NCBI GenBank assembly: GCA_964495755.1
Contig: CAZBXU010000023.1
Location: forward strand, 1-26,841
Source of the DNA: JAFGQJ01 sp964495755
Lineage (GTDB): Bacteria > Spirochaetota > Spirochaetia > SZUA-6 > DRHE01
DNA: 26,841 nt
Direction: 5' to 3'
Shown here in pieces: positions 9,175 through 17,188 of the stretch (the first letter of the stretch is position 1; the number at the start of each line of letters is the position of its first letter). The notes beneath the pieces were generated by a model that worked only from the letters and a program-made list of their open reading frames with translations, did not search any database and had not been told where the DNA came from. A program made the translations under genes and the position numbers.

Positions 9175-10065
9175 ATGAGTACAGGATTGCGAAGACTGAT
9201 CCTACTCTGTCTCGGAATACTCGCCGGGGTAGCGGCCTGGCCGCTGTCCGAGCTGATCGTGGCCAGCCAGGCTCGCTTTCCATCCTACCTGCTTTTCGTC
9301 GCCGTACTCGGCGCCGCGGTGGGAATCCTGATGGGCGCCTTCTTCGGCGCCGCGGCAGGGATCTTCGCCCGGGTCGGATCCAGAATCCTGGTCGGGATGT
9401 TCGTCGGAGCGATCGTCGGCCTGATCGGGGGAACCATCGGTTTGTTGATCGGACAGGCCGCCCTGTTCCTGATTGGCGGCCAATTCTTGAGCTCCTACCG
9501 CAGCTTCCAACAGGTAGGCCTACCGATATCCCGGGCGATCGGCTGGGCTTTCCTCGGTATCTTCGTAGGCTTGGCCGAAGGTTTCCGGGCCGGTTCTGCG
9601 AAAAAAATGGGCATCGGCCTGATCGGCGGCCTGATCGGCGGCCTGATCGGCGGCTTCGCGCTGGAGTACTCCCGCCTGTACCTGCCGCAAGCCCTTCCTT
9701 CCCGACTGATCGGCCTGATCGTCCTGGGAGTAGCCATAGGCCTGTTTTACGGGATCATCGAGCGAAGCATGGCCTTCGGGACTTTAAGGGTGTTGAACGG
9801 CCGCTTGAAGGGCAAGGAGTTCATTCTCAATGAGGGGCGAATCCGAATCGGCCGGGCCAGGCGGAACCAGATCACCCTGGAGCCCTACGAGAACCTGGCG
9901 GATCGCCAGGTGCAGATCCGCTTTCGTAAAGGCGAAGCAGTGCTGACCAACCTCGAACCGAAATATCCCGTCTTGGTAAACGACCAGCCGGTCAAGGAGC
10001 ATCGTCTCAAGTATGAGGACGTTCTGAAAATCGGCTCGGCCAAACTGTTCTACAGATACGACTAA
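9175..10065 (+). CDS. Polytopic membrane protein with C-terminal degenerate FHA domain
   Basis: The 296-residue protein has a Gly/Ala-rich membrane part (about residues 1-200) with several helices, including a threefold GLIG repeat, and a cytoplasmic FHA-like domain at about 203-296. In the FHA part IRIGRARRNQITL keeps the Gly-Arg, but the usual Ser-x-x-His is replaced by LADRQVQ, so phosphothreonine binding is doubtful; the fold may instead serve protein contacts. The ATG at 9175 follows AGGAGG and is preferred over a GTG two codons earlier that lies within the ribosome site. It starts 12 bp after the kinase gene. A role as a membrane partner or substrate of the kinase is inferred from position. 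Confidence 0.85.
   Translation: MSTGLRRLILLCLGILAGVAAWPLSELIVASQARFPSYLLFVAVLGAAVGILMGAFFGAAAGIFARVGSRILVGMFVGAIVGLIGGTIGLLIGQAALFLIGGQFLSSYRSFQQVGLPISRAIGWAFLGIFVGLAEGFRAGSAKKMGIGLIGGLIGGLIGGFALEYSRLYLPQALPSRLIGLIVLGVAIGLFYGIIERSMAFGTLRVLNGRLKGKEFILNEGRIRIGRARRNQITLEPYENLADRQVQIRFRKGEAVLTNLEPKYPVLVNDQPVKEHRLKYEDVLKIGSAKLFYRYD
9616..9651 (+). repeat. Three tandem 12-bp repeats in a coding region
   Basis: GGCCTGATCGGC is repeated three times without change and codes for GLIG units in a membrane helix. Loss or gain of a unit would keep the frame and change helix length by four residues, so this is a possible site of length variation. Confidence 0.75.
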
Positions 10066-10078
10066 AGGAGACGCTGCG

Positions 10079-11488
10079 ATGAAAAAAACGATTATTTGTA
10101 TTCCGGCGTTGCTCCTGATCTGCGCCGCTGCCTTCGGCTACAACGTGCGCCTGTCCCAGATTGATGCCTCCCGGCTACTCCTCGGTCAGACGGTCCGGCT
10201 GTACGTCAGCGTGACCGATGATCTGGGGGTACCGGTGGAGGGAATCGGAGCGGAAAGCTTTACGATCTTTGAGTCCCCGGACGGGCAGAACTTCGAGAAA
10301 ATCGAGGGTCTGACCGAGTTCAAACCAGGGGCCGCTTCGGCTGAAGGGATTACCTTTCTGCTTCTGATAGACAACTCGGGGAGCATGTATGACACCCTGG
10401 AGGGCCGCCCTACCGAAGATACGGCCCGCAGGCGCATCACCCATGCCAAGACCGCGGTGCGCACCTTCCTCGGCAGCATGACCAGTCCCAAGGATACCGT
10501 CGGGCTGGCGTCGTACAACACCTCCTACACCCTCCTGGCCGCAGCTTCCGGGGACAAGGGCCAGGTTGCGGGTTTCCTCGACGAAATCCAACAACCAGAT
10601 TCGGAGCAGGCCTATACCGAGCTGTACGCCGCCCTGACCCTGGCGGTCCGGGATTTCCAAGGACTCGGAGGCCGCAAAGCCATCGTGATCCTCTCCGACG
10701 GGGAGAACTACCCCTATCTCCAACATTCTGGAAATCCCCATCCTGTGTTCGGGGACAAGATCTACGACTACAACGAGCCGATCCGGGACTGTCAGGAGGA
10801 GGGGATCTCGGTGTACGCCGTGAACTTCGCCGCCGAGAAAGACCCCAACCTGGAGGCGGTCGCCCTGGAGACAGGGGGTACCGTGTTCGACGCCCGCAGC
10901 CAGGAGGAGCTGGCCCGGGTGTATCAACGCATCCACGAGCAGGTGGCCGGGGAGTACCTGATCGGCTATCGGGCAACCATGGCTCCCGCGGAGAAGAAGT
11001 ATGTCCGGGTGCTGGCGCAGGTGCAGGAGAACGGACAGCCGCAACAGGCGACCCGCTTCTACTTCTCCAGCACTGTGTTCGGGCTTCCCCTGGACAGGGT
11101 CGGAGCGCTGCTAATCGTCCCCTTTGTTCTGGCCTTCATCGCACTCTGGCTGATCTCCCTGCTGAAATTCGAGAAGAAGAGAGGACCGGCGACCCTCGAA
11201 GTCTTGAAGACACGGGTGGGACGGGCTCAAACCCGAATGTTGCCTCTGGGCACGGCCAAAACAGTCATTGGCGGCAGCCGCAGCGCTGATCTTACGATTG
11301 CAGGCAATCCCGGCATCAAGGAACGCCACGCCACGGTGGTCTACGACGCCAAGAAAAAGGCTTACACGGTCGTGGGTTCCGGTAACCTGACCGTCAACAA
11401 CCGGCCGGTCAAGACCAAGGTGCTAGAACCGGGAGACGTGATCGACGTGGGAGGCGCCACCATCGTGTTCGACGACGGCGAGGTATAG
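10079..11488 (+). CDS. Secreted VWA-domain protein with membrane anchor and C-terminal FHA-like domain
   Basis: The 469-residue protein has a signal peptide (MKKTIICIPALLLICAAAFG), then a short beta domain, then a von Willebrand factor A domain at about 92-310. The VWA part has an intact metal site (DNSGS at 98-102, and ILSDGENY further on). A membrane helix lies at about 341-363 and a cytoplasmic FHA-like domain at about 390-469. The FHA has GG for Gly-Arg (VIGGSRSADLTI), keeps the His in KERHATV and has NNRPV, so it is partly degenerate. This layout would join an exterior adhesion or sensing domain to interior phosphosignalling. The gene starts 13 bp after its neighbour with AAAGGAG before the ATG, and is the last clear gene of the operon. 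Confidence 0.9.
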   Translation: MKKTIICIPALLLICAAAFGYNVRLSQIDASRLLLGQTVRLYVSVTDDLGVPVEGIGAESFTIFESPDGQNFEKIEGLTEFKPGAASAEGITFLLLIDNSGSMYDTLEGRPTEDTARRRITHAKTAVRTFLGSMTSPKDTVGLASYNTSYTLLAAASGDKGQVAGFLDEIQQPDSEQAYTELYAALTLAVRDFQGLGGRKAIVILSDGENYPYLQHSGNPHPVFGDKIYDYNEPIRDCQEEGISVYAVNFAAEKDPNLEAVALETGGTVFDARSQEELARVYQRIHEQVAGEYLIGYRATMAPAEKKYVRVLAQVQENGQPQQATRFYFSSTVFGLPLDRVGALLIVPFVLAFIALWLISLLKFEKKRGPATLEVLKTRVGRAQTRMLPLGTAKTVIGGSRSADLTIAGNPGIKERHATVVYDAKKKAYTVVGSGNLTVNNRPVKTKVLEPGDVIDVGGATIVFDDGEV

Positions 11489-11536
11489 CCGAAACATAAT
11501 TCTTCCGTAATGAAATTCTAGCAGAGATTTGTCTTC

Positions 11537-11845
11537 ATGGCAGCAGGAGGGGAGATAGATGCGTGTATTCCAGGCAATTCTCTGCGTTTTACTGTTTCTG
11601 TTCATCATGCTGAGGGAAACTTTTCGACGGCCCCGGCGGATATAATCGTTCCGCAGGATGCGATCTATGAGCGCTTTCGGGGAAGCTGCATCGTCATCGA
11701 TTTCAGCACAGCCCTGACCTTCACCGCCGTGGCCAAAGGAGGAGACTTACAGGGAGTCTCCATCGCCCCCGGGCTAAAATATGCGGTCCGAGCACTGTCC
11801 CAAAACACGGCCCAGCTGCCCACGGTTCAGCTATGGGATCAGTAA
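11537..11845 (+). pseudogene. coaX: Fragment of type III pantothenate kinase
   Basis: From about 11657 the frame reads AIYERFRGSCIVIDFSTALTFTAVAKGGDLQGVSIAPGLK and ends in QNTAQLPTVQL, which is the middle of CoaX, the ATP-dependent enzyme that phosphorylates pantothenate in CoA synthesis. The N-terminal nucleotide-binding part (DxGNT region) and the C-terminal third are missing, leaving about 60 of some 255 residues. The first 40 codons of the open frame do not look like CoaX. The stop at 11845 is followed within 45 bp by the end of the vapC gene. This is most likely a decayed remnant; a functional copy would be expected elsewhere. (Residue runs here are shown in full only for short parts.). 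Confidence 0.75.
11559..11645 (+). CDS. Possible 28-residue single-pass membrane peptide
   Basis: An ATG at 11559 follows AGGAGGGGAG at good spacing and opens a 28-codon frame. The peptide starts MRVFQAILCVLLFLFIM, which would span the membrane, and ends in a basic tail (RRPRRI). It overlaps the coaX remnant in another frame. It could be a true small protein made at the end of the kinase operon, or the start of a broken gene. No family is recognised. Confidence 0.35.
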   Translation: MRVFQAILCVLLFLFIMLRETFRRPRRI

Positions 11846-11889
11846 TACCAATGATCCATCCACCCGAGATTGCCGTTTCACCACTAATA

Positions 11890-12312
11890 CTAAGACAGTA
11901 CTTGAAAACCTTCCTTCGCCGCCGCATCGGATAATCGGACATCGCTGCAGATAAAGGCAAGAGTTTGGGGACTCTCCTCGCAAGCGACCAGGGCGGCAGC
12001 CAACTGCAGAGCGTCCGCGGCTCGCAAAGGATGCAGCCGCAACAAACGAAGTGCCCGCTGGCGCAATTTCTCGGTTGCCTGAGTTTCTACCCACGAGGAG
12101 GCGAAATTATCTAACTGATTCTGTATCTGGTCGAAATCATTTTGATCGATTATACCTTCCCGTAACAATCGATTGAACGCGGATGTACATTCCACTCTGC
12201 TGCCCCACCAGGTAATGATCTGCGGATCTTCCCGTAACAGATCTTTACGGGTTTCTGTATCCCCTTGCTGAACGAATAGAGGAATCAGCGCCGATGAGTC
12301 CCAATATCTCAT
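11890..12312 (-). CDS. vapC: PIN-domain ribonuclease toxin (VapC family)
   Basis: This 140-residue protein is a PIN-domain toxin. The acidic metal-binding residues appear in order: D5 (YWDSSALIPLF), E41 (SRVECTSA), D100 (LRAADALQLAAAL) and D124 (FICSDVRLSDAA). VapC toxins cut specific RNAs, often tRNA or rRNA, when the antitoxin is lost. The start codon overlaps the antitoxin stop by 4 bp (ATGA), the normal arrangement for such pairs. The module looks complete, unlike the one at the left end of the window. It lies just beside a coaX remnant, consistent with insertion or rearrangement at this spot. Confidence 0.9.
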   Translation of the reverse strand: MRYWDSSALIPLFVQQGDTETRKDLLREDPQIITWWGSRVECTSAFNRLLREGIIDQNDFDQIQNQLDNFASSWVETQATEKLRQRALRLLRLHPLRAADALQLAAALVACEESPQTLAFICSDVRLSDAAAKEGFQVLS

Positions 12313-12608
12313 CTGCCCTGTTCCCGCTCATCGATCAGGAATTGTACAGCACTCACTCCGTTTGGCAATTTCGGTCTTTTCCAGTTCAAGAAATCTAGTA
12401 CATCCAAAGAGCGCTTTGGTGGGCTCGCCAATCCCTGCCGGATGAGGTGGGCGATTCTCTCACTGCTCGTATCCTGGTCGTTCGCCACCGGTTCAAGCCT
12501 GGCTACCGGCTTGTTACGGTCCAGGATCAAGATAGTCGTACCGCTCTTCACTATTTCGAGCAGGCGGGAAAGATGATTTTTCGCCTCGGTTATACTGGCC
12601 TTTTTCAT
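12309..12608 (-). CDS. Phd/YefM-family antitoxin paired with VapC
   Basis: This 99-residue protein starts MKKASITEAKNHLSRLLEIV, a typical Phd/YefM N-terminus, and continues TTILILDRNKPVARLEPV. The C-terminal half would bind the PIN toxin. The start at ATG 12608 is fixed by similarity. It has no ribosome site, and the promoter -10 box lies only six bases upstream, so the mRNA is probably leaderless. As in other modules the protein likely represses its own promoter. It is transcribed in the same direction as the gatZ-like gene, whose stop lies 125 bp upstream. Confidence 0.9.
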   Translation of the reverse strand: MKKASITEAKNHLSRLLEIVKSGTTILILDRNKPVARLEPVANDQDTSSERIAHLIRQGLASPPKRSLDVLDFLNWKRPKLPNGVSAVQFLIDEREQGR

Positions 12609-12614
12609 CAGGCT

Positions 12615-12643
12615 ATTTTAGACTTATTGAAAAATGCTGTCAA
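12615..12643 (-). promoter_or_regulatory. Near-consensus promoter giving a leaderless antitoxin mRNA
   Basis: On the minus strand TTGACA (12638-12643) and TAAAAT (12615-12620) are 17 bp apart. A start of transcription about seven bases after the -10 box falls on or next to the antitoxin ATG at 12608. GCTATTT also occurs twice in direct orientation (12612-12618, 12644-12650), and GCTAT/ATAGC arms lie at 12644-12648 and 12660-12664; these may be antitoxin-binding sites. Confidence 0.65.
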
Positions 12644-12689
12644 GCTATTTATGGCTGTGATAGCAAAAATCGGGCGTTTTAGTACTTCG

Positions 12690-12706
12690 CGGGGTCCTCC
12701 GCCCCG
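12690..12706 (-). terminator. Weak hairpin after the gatZ-like gene
   Basis: CGGGG and CCCCG form a 5-bp stem with a 7-nt loop, downstream of the gatZ-like stop on the minus strand. A T5 run occurs only some 20 bp further on. It may help end the transcript, but a true intrinsic terminator is not shown. Confidence 0.25.
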
Positions 12707-12733
12707 GTATGCTGGTGAAAAATGTCAATACAC

Positions 12734-14092
12734 TCATTCGTCGGCCCGCTCCTTGTCGAGTCTTTCCTGCTGCACAGCCGTCGAATAATCCTGCAGGGTC
12801 ATGCGAATGCTCGCCGCAATCAGGCTCTCCGGATCCGCTGTCAGCCTGCCCTTTCGTATTTCCAGGTAGTGCCGGGGCAGGTACTGGCTGAGCAGGGTCA
12901 GTGGAATCTTCACCTGCTCCAGATTCCTGAGCAGGAGGCCGACCGCGCCTTTAATCATCGGCACCTGCCAATAGTAGCGGCTGCGGTCCGAGAGGCTGTA
13001 CTTCCGGGCCAGGTACACCTCCTGGACCGTACCGGAGTAGTAGCTCCGCCAGTGTTCCGGATTATCGCTCATCGCCTTTTCCAGGAAGATACCGAGCTGG
13101 GAAAGACGGGCCTTGTACGATCCACCCAACAGCTCCTTCTCGATGCTTTCCAGAGCGAACAAACACTCCCGCATGGCAAAGGTCAGGGCCGGCCCCACTT
13201 TGAGAATGGCCACCCCGTCCTCTACCAGCTGGCGTAGAAGCTCGGAGCGCTGATAGTCCGTGGAGTGCCCTTCAAGTACCAGATCGGAGTGATTCCGGGC
13301 CGCCGCTATCAAGTCCTTGGCCTTGTCTCGATCGTACTCATAAACGCTGTGGTCGCCGAACTCCACGCCGGGTTGGACCACGACCGCGATGACCCGGCCC
13401 CAGGCATCCTCCAAACCGCCGGTCTCAAACTCACGGCCACAAGTGGCTATGGTTTCCTCGAAGTCCTCCACCCGAGTCACCGGCACCGCTTCCTCTTCCG
13501 CCTGAATCCCGCCGGGCGGAGGCACGTCGGTCCCGATCACGTATACCGGCGGGGATCTGTCGATCCCGGCACCCTCGGAGGTTCCTGTTTCCTTGAAGGC
13601 AGCCTCCGCCGCCGCGGTCATCTGAGCCTCTCTGCGGGCGATGAGACCGGGATCTAAAGCTCCGTCGGGGTCAGCGGGATCTCCGCCCAGAGGCATACTG
13701 GCGTCCAGGTGAATCTTGGTGTATCCGGCTTTCACGCAACTGGCAATCAGATCGCAGGCTTTTTGCATGGCCTGTTCGGCCGGCTCTTTTCGCCAGGGAT
13801 AGGGACCGAGATGATCGCCTCCGAGGATGATTTGTTGCTTCGGTAAACCGACTCGTTCCGCCACGGTACGGATGAAATCCCGAAAATCGGGGGGTTTCAT
13901 CCCCGTATATCCGCCGAACTGGTTGACCTGGTTGACCGTAGACTCAATGAGCACTGGAAGATCGTCAGCTTGGGCCTGCTGCATCGCTGCCGCTATCACC
14001 CGTGGATGAGCACTACAGATCGAATAGATCCCCCGCGGGTTTCCGCTTTTTTGAGCCTCTATTAGGTCCCGGAAAAACTCTGGCCCGTTCAT
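12734..14092 (-). CDS. GatZ/KbaZ-family protein (tagatose-bisphosphate aldolase-like subunit or tagatose-6-phosphate epimerase)
   Basis: The 452-residue protein belongs to the GatZ/KbaZ family. Visible family blocks are GIYSICSAHPRVIAAAM, VNQFGGYTGMKPPDF, ILGGDHLGPYPWR, YTKIHLDASMPLGGD, YVIGTDVPPPGG and VQPGVEFGDHSVYEY. It is somewhat longer than the E. coli proteins. In E. coli GatZ supports the catalytic aldolase GatY, but no gatY-like gene is present here. From memory, GatZ-family members in Agrobacterium act alone as D-tagatose-6-phosphate 4-epimerases, which would fit a gene coupled to a sugar kinase. The start overlaps the stop of the pfkB gene by 4 bp. Family membership is firm; the reaction is open. 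Confidence 0.85.
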   Translation of the reverse strand: MNGPEFFRDLIEAQKSGNPRGIYSICSAHPRVIAAAMQQAQADDLPVLIESTVNQVNQFGGYTGMKPPDFRDFIRTVAERVGLPKQQIILGGDHLGPYPWRKEPAEQAMQKACDLIASCVKAGYTKIHLDASMPLGGDPADPDGALDPGLIARREAQMTAAAEAAFKETGTSEGAGIDRSPPVYVIGTDVPPPGGIQAEEEAVPVTRVEDFEETIATCGREFETGGLEDAWGRVIAVVVQPGVEFGDHSVYEYDRDKAKDLIAAARNHSDLVLEGHSTDYQRSELLRQLVEDGVAILKVGPALTFAMRECLFALESIEKELLGGSYKARLSQLGIFLEKAMSDNPEHWRSYYSGTVQEVYLARKYSLSDRSRYYWQVPMIKGAVGLLLRNLEQVKIPLTLLSQYLPRHYLEIRKGRLTADPESLIAASIRMTLQDYSTAVQQERLDKERADE

Positions 14093-15039
14093 ACCGTCGA
14101 TCCCTGGTCGAGCATGGCGGCAACAGATTCCTTATTGATCTCACCCTCCATGGGACCGAAGGCCTGGGCGTTCAAAGCCCCTACGGCGGCGGCCAATCGA
14201 GCCGATTCTTCGAGACTTTTCCCATCCAGCTGCCCGCAGAGAAAACCCGCGTCAAAGCAGTCCCCCGCTCCGGTAGGGTCAACCTCATCAATCTTAAAAG
14301 CCGGAACATCCTGCTTTCCCCCCGGGGTGTACACGGTACATCCGCGACTGCCCCGTTTGAGCACGATGATGTTCAGGGGATATCGCTGAAAAAGCTCCGC
14401 GCTGGCGCTCTCTACATCCTCCCTGCCGCTGAGCAGCAACAGCTCATTCTCTCCGGGGAAAAGGATTGAGCACTGACGGAGCACCGGGTCGACGATCTGC
14501 TCCACGGCACGTTCTTTTAGAAGCTCGAAACGGATGTTGGGATCGAAGGTGATCCGGGCTCCCTCTCGGGCGAAGAGCTCCACCGTCTCGAAGACCCGAT
14601 GCCGGAACTCTTCATTTGCCATGAGGGAGCAGCCCATAACGTGAAAGAATCTGGAACCGGAACCGTGTATTTTCTGCACTTCCGGTGTTTTTGCCATAAC
14701 CGCCGGGGTGCCGTCCCAGTGAAAGATATATTTGCGGGATCCATCCTCGAAGTAGGTAACAAAAGCGACCCCGGTCGACTTGTTCGCAAACACCTCGATG
14801 TAATCTGTGTTCACGCCGTCAGAGTGAAAACGGTCGAGAAGACATCGGCCGAAATCATCCTCCGCCACTCCGCTGATGATCGAGGCGGAGTGACCGAGTC
14901 GGGCCACCGTATCGATGAAGATGCCTGTGGCGCCGCTGGGAAAGGGGCCATGAAAATCCCCGAGTTCGTAGAGGTTCATTCCTGCCCGAGGCCTCATGAT
15001 CTCGACCAGCAACTCTCCCATGGTCCATACTTCGCTCAT
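14089..15039 (-). CDS. PfkB-family carbohydrate kinase
   Basis: This 316-residue protein is a ribokinase-like (PfkB) sugar kinase. It has the N-terminal substrate region (GELLVEIMRP, then GDFHGPFPSGATGIF) and the C-terminal signature EVDPTGAGDCFDAGFLCG, whose GAGD holds the catalytic Asp and anion hole. The start at ATG 15039 follows GGGGAG; a longer frame from 15069 lacks family residues. It leads a two-gene operon with the GatZ-like gene, so a ketohexose or ketohexose phosphate (tagatose or fructose type) is a likely substrate, by context only. No transporter or regulator for such a sugar lies in the window. Confidence 0.9.
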   Translation of the reverse strand: MSEVWTMGELLVEIMRPRAGMNLYELGDFHGPFPSGATGIFIDTVARLGHSASIISGVAEDDFGRCLLDRFHSDGVNTDYIEVFANKSTGVAFVTYFEDGSRKYIFHWDGTPAVMAKTPEVQKIHGSGSRFFHVMGCSLMANEEFRHRVFETVELFAREGARITFDPNIRFELLKERAVEQIVDPVLRQCSILFPGENELLLLSGREDVESASAELFQRYPLNIIVLKRGSRGCTVYTPGGKQDVPAFKIDEVDPTGAGDCFDAGFLCGQLDGKSLEESARLAAAVGALNAQAFGPMEGEINKESVAAMLDQGSTV

Positions 15040-15121
15040 ACTCGTTCTCCCCGTTTTCAGCTCAATCACGAAACAGCGTGTGGTAATCCCGATAGGTCGA
15101 TTTGCTTCGATCCCACTGAAA

Positions 15122-15151
15122 ATTACACCGTGTCCCCAGATATATCAACAA
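15122..15151 (-). promoter_or_regulatory. Possible promoter of the pfkB-gatZ operon
   Basis: On the minus strand TTGTTG (15146-15151) and TGTAAT (15122-15127) are 18 bp apart, about 80 bp before the pfkB start. The match is moderate and other pairings are possible. Confidence 0.35.
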
Positions 15152-15191
15152 CATTTCCGGAGTACGGTACCCGGATCGATCGGATATCTTC

Positions 15192-15220
15192 TTGACAGTT
15201 TGCCTTGGTGAGATCAAAAT
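15192..15220 (+). promoter_or_regulatory. Promoter of the lipoprotein gene
   Basis: A perfect TTGACA at 15192-15197 and CAAAAT at 15215-15220 are 17 bp apart, 45 bp before the start codon. The rest of the 226-bp gap between 15040 and 15265 holds only the divergent promoter candidate. Confidence 0.55.
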
Positions 15221-15265
15221 TGGTCAAGATTACAACGTGGAAGTAACAACAAAGAGGGAGGATAC

Positions 15266-16069
15266 ATGAAAAAGATCGAGACTCTGGGCTGGGTTGTCGG
15301 GATTGCCCTTGTTCTGGCCGTTCTTCTCTCCGGCTGTTCAATGCTGGGGAACGCGGTAATGGGCGGCGTCAGCAGCGGCGTGCGTAAGGGGGTCGAGCAG
15401 GAGGTAGAGGAGGAGGTTGCCCCGGAAACGGAGCAGGCTCAGGCCAAGGCGCCTGCCATGGGCCCCCAGTGGAACCAGACCATGGTTATGCAGGCCCAGA
15501 TGGCCTTCAACTACGCCTTTTCCGCCGGGGGGCTGTGGGCCGGGCAGATGGAATACAAGCCCGGAGAATATACGAAGTTTGAGTGGACCATGGGGGGGGA
15601 TGATCCCATCATCATGGAGCGGGCTTATTTGAAAGAACTCGACGACGGCAAGCAGTGGTGGCGGGTATCCTGGAAAGATTCCGAAGATCTCTGGATCTGG
15701 GAAGCCCTGATCGATCCCCAGAGCAGCCAGATGCTGCGCATGCGGGCACGGGATACCGATGGCAACGAAGGAGAAGTTCCTGTAACCGGGCAGAGCGTGT
15801 ATATGCCTGCCTCGGAGCTCACCAAAGAGAGTGTCCAGGGTGCCACCGTGGGCAAGGAGAAAGTAGAGGTTCCGGCGGGAAGATTCCAGGCCGATCATGT
15901 GGTGTTCATGGCGGCAACCGGCGAGGGTCAGGTGGAGTTCTGGCTGGCTCCTCAAGTTCCAGGGGGAGTGGTGAAGTATCTGATCAGCCAGAAAGGCGAG
16001 GGAGCGCTCTGGAAAAGCGACCTCGTAGAGTTCGGGAAAAAGGCTACGACGATTCTGAACTCGTTCTAG
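15266..16069 (+). CDS. Predicted lipoprotein of unknown function
   Basis: The 267-residue protein starts with a lipoprotein signal peptide: a basic start, a hydrophobic run and the lipobox LLSGC at about residues 20-24, so the mature protein should be lipid-anchored at C24. A Gly/Val-rich stretch and an acidic, probably helical linker (QEVEEEVAPETEQAQAK) follow, then a beta-rich domain from about 70 to the end with many Trp residues (KQWWRVSWKDSEDLWIWEALID). I do not recognise the family; the domain layout resembles proteins with a lipid-carrying or beta-sandwich fold, but I would not name one. It has its own promoter and GAGGGAGG ribosome site, is convergent with the oxidoreductase gene downstream, and stands alone. 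Confidence 0.8.
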   Translation: MKKIETLGWVVGIALVLAVLLSGCSMLGNAVMGGVSSGVRKGVEQEVEEEVAPETEQAQAKAPAMGPQWNQTMVMQAQMAFNYAFSAGGLWAGQMEYKPGEYTKFEWTMGGDDPIIMERAYLKELDDGKQWWRVSWKDSEDLWIWEALIDPQSSQMLRMRARDTDGNEGEVPVTGQSVYMPASELTKESVQGATVGKEKVEVPAGRFQADHVVFMAATGEGQVEFWLAPQVPGGVVKYLISQKGEGALWKSDLVEFGKKATTILNSF

Positions 16070-16103
16070 AGCTATCGGCAAGAAGCACCGGGTTGCTGCG
16101 GTA

Positions 16104-17162
16104 TTACAGCCAGCTTCCCTGAACGGTCCGGCCTGTTTCGTTTGATTGGTAGAACGCTTCGACCAGCTCGATGCAGGCCAGGCCGGCCTTGCCGTTGACC
16201 CCGTAGAAGGGCTGTTCGTCTTTCCGTACACAGTCTACAAAGTAACGCAGCTCCTCTACATAACCCAGATTGTAAAACTCATCCACGGCGGGTTTTGTCC
16301 AGCCGAGATTGTGGTCCGCCTTCTCGATCGAGTAGGACAGCCCCGGGCGGGAGTAGCACTGAATCGGGCTGCCGAAGGTGAGGTCAACCTTGAGCACCCC
16401 CTCGGTTCCGTAGATCTCGATCTTGTCGTCCATCCCACCAACGGTAATGTAGTTGCCCTCGACAAGACCGAACTCCCCGTTCTGAAAGCGCAGGATCCCA
16501 ACCCCAAAATCTTCGCCCTCAAAATCGTGATGTACGTAGTTGTTCTTCAGACCTTGATTCATCTTTCCGGTTACCTCGACCACCGGGTTGCTGCCCCTTC
16601 CGAGAAGGTATAGGAGGTACCCGATCGGGTGAATCGCCAGGTGAATGAAGCTGCCGCCGCCACAGGTCGCCTTCTTCTTTGCAAACATCGAATGGGACCC
16701 GTTGTGGCACTCCTTGGCTTTTGCATAGAGAAGGCGGCCGATTCCTCCTTCGGCGATGAGCGCGTCAACCCTCTTCAGTGCGGGGGCAAAACACCAGTCC
16801 TCCGCATACATCAGCTTCACACCGCTGTTTTCACAGGCGTCGATCATCTCCCGGGCGTCCTTTGCGGTAGTCGCCAGGGGCTTCTCGCTGACCACGTTCT
16901 TTCCGGCCTTGGCCGCGGCTAACACCACGTCGTGGTGGAGGAAGTTCGGTACGCACACGGAGACCAGGTCGATATCGTCCCGTTCGAACATCTTGTCGTA
17001 CTTCTCGTAGCTATGGGGTATATTCCACTTCGAGGATATCGCCTCCAGGTTGTCTATCGCCGCCACGGCTGCCAGCTCGGCATGCTCGTTTCTGCTGTAG
17101 GAGTCGCAGTGAAAATCGGCGGCAAACTTGGAACCGACGATACCGATTCGTACCTTTCCCAT
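16104..17162 (-). CDS. Gfo/Idh/MocA-family NAD(P)-dependent oxidoreductase
   Basis: The 352-residue protein has an N-terminal Rossmann fold (VRIGIVGSKFAADFH), a following VCVPNFLHHDVVLAAAKAGK and the family's EKPLATTAKDA motif with the catalytic-site Lys. The C-terminal alpha/beta domain includes GGGSFIHLAIHPIGYLLYLLG, with His residues in the usual active-site helix, and EIYGTEGVLKVD. Such enzymes oxidise or reduce sugars, inositols or their derivatives with NAD(P). The start follows GAGAGGAGG. It is the last of three minus-strand genes; the two before it are small membrane proteins, so its substrate cannot be inferred from context. It ends 34 bp from the convergent lipoprotein gene. Confidence 0.9.
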   Translation of the reverse strand: MGKVRIGIVGSKFAADFHCDSYSRNEHAELAAVAAIDNLEAISSKWNIPHSYEKYDKMFERDDIDLVSVCVPNFLHHDVVLAAAKAGKNVVSEKPLATTAKDAREMIDACENSGVKLMYAEDWCFAPALKRVDALIAEGGIGRLLYAKAKECHNGSHSMFAKKKATCGGGSFIHLAIHPIGYLLYLLGRGSNPVVEVTGKMNQGLKNNYVHHDFEGEDFGVGILRFQNGEFGLVEGNYITVGGMDDKIEIYGTEGVLKVDLTFGSPIQCYSRPGLSYSIEKADHNLGWTKPAVDEFYNLGYVEELRYFVDCVRKDEQPFYGVNGKAGLACIELVEAFYQSNETGRTVQGSWL

Positions 17163-17188
17163 GAGCTTCCTCCTCTCAAGAGGTGTCT

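Noticed and set aside
16070..16103. Bidirectional terminator between the convergent lipoprotein and oxidoreductase genes
   Set aside because: Only short ACCG/CGGT arms are visible and there is no T-run on either strand.
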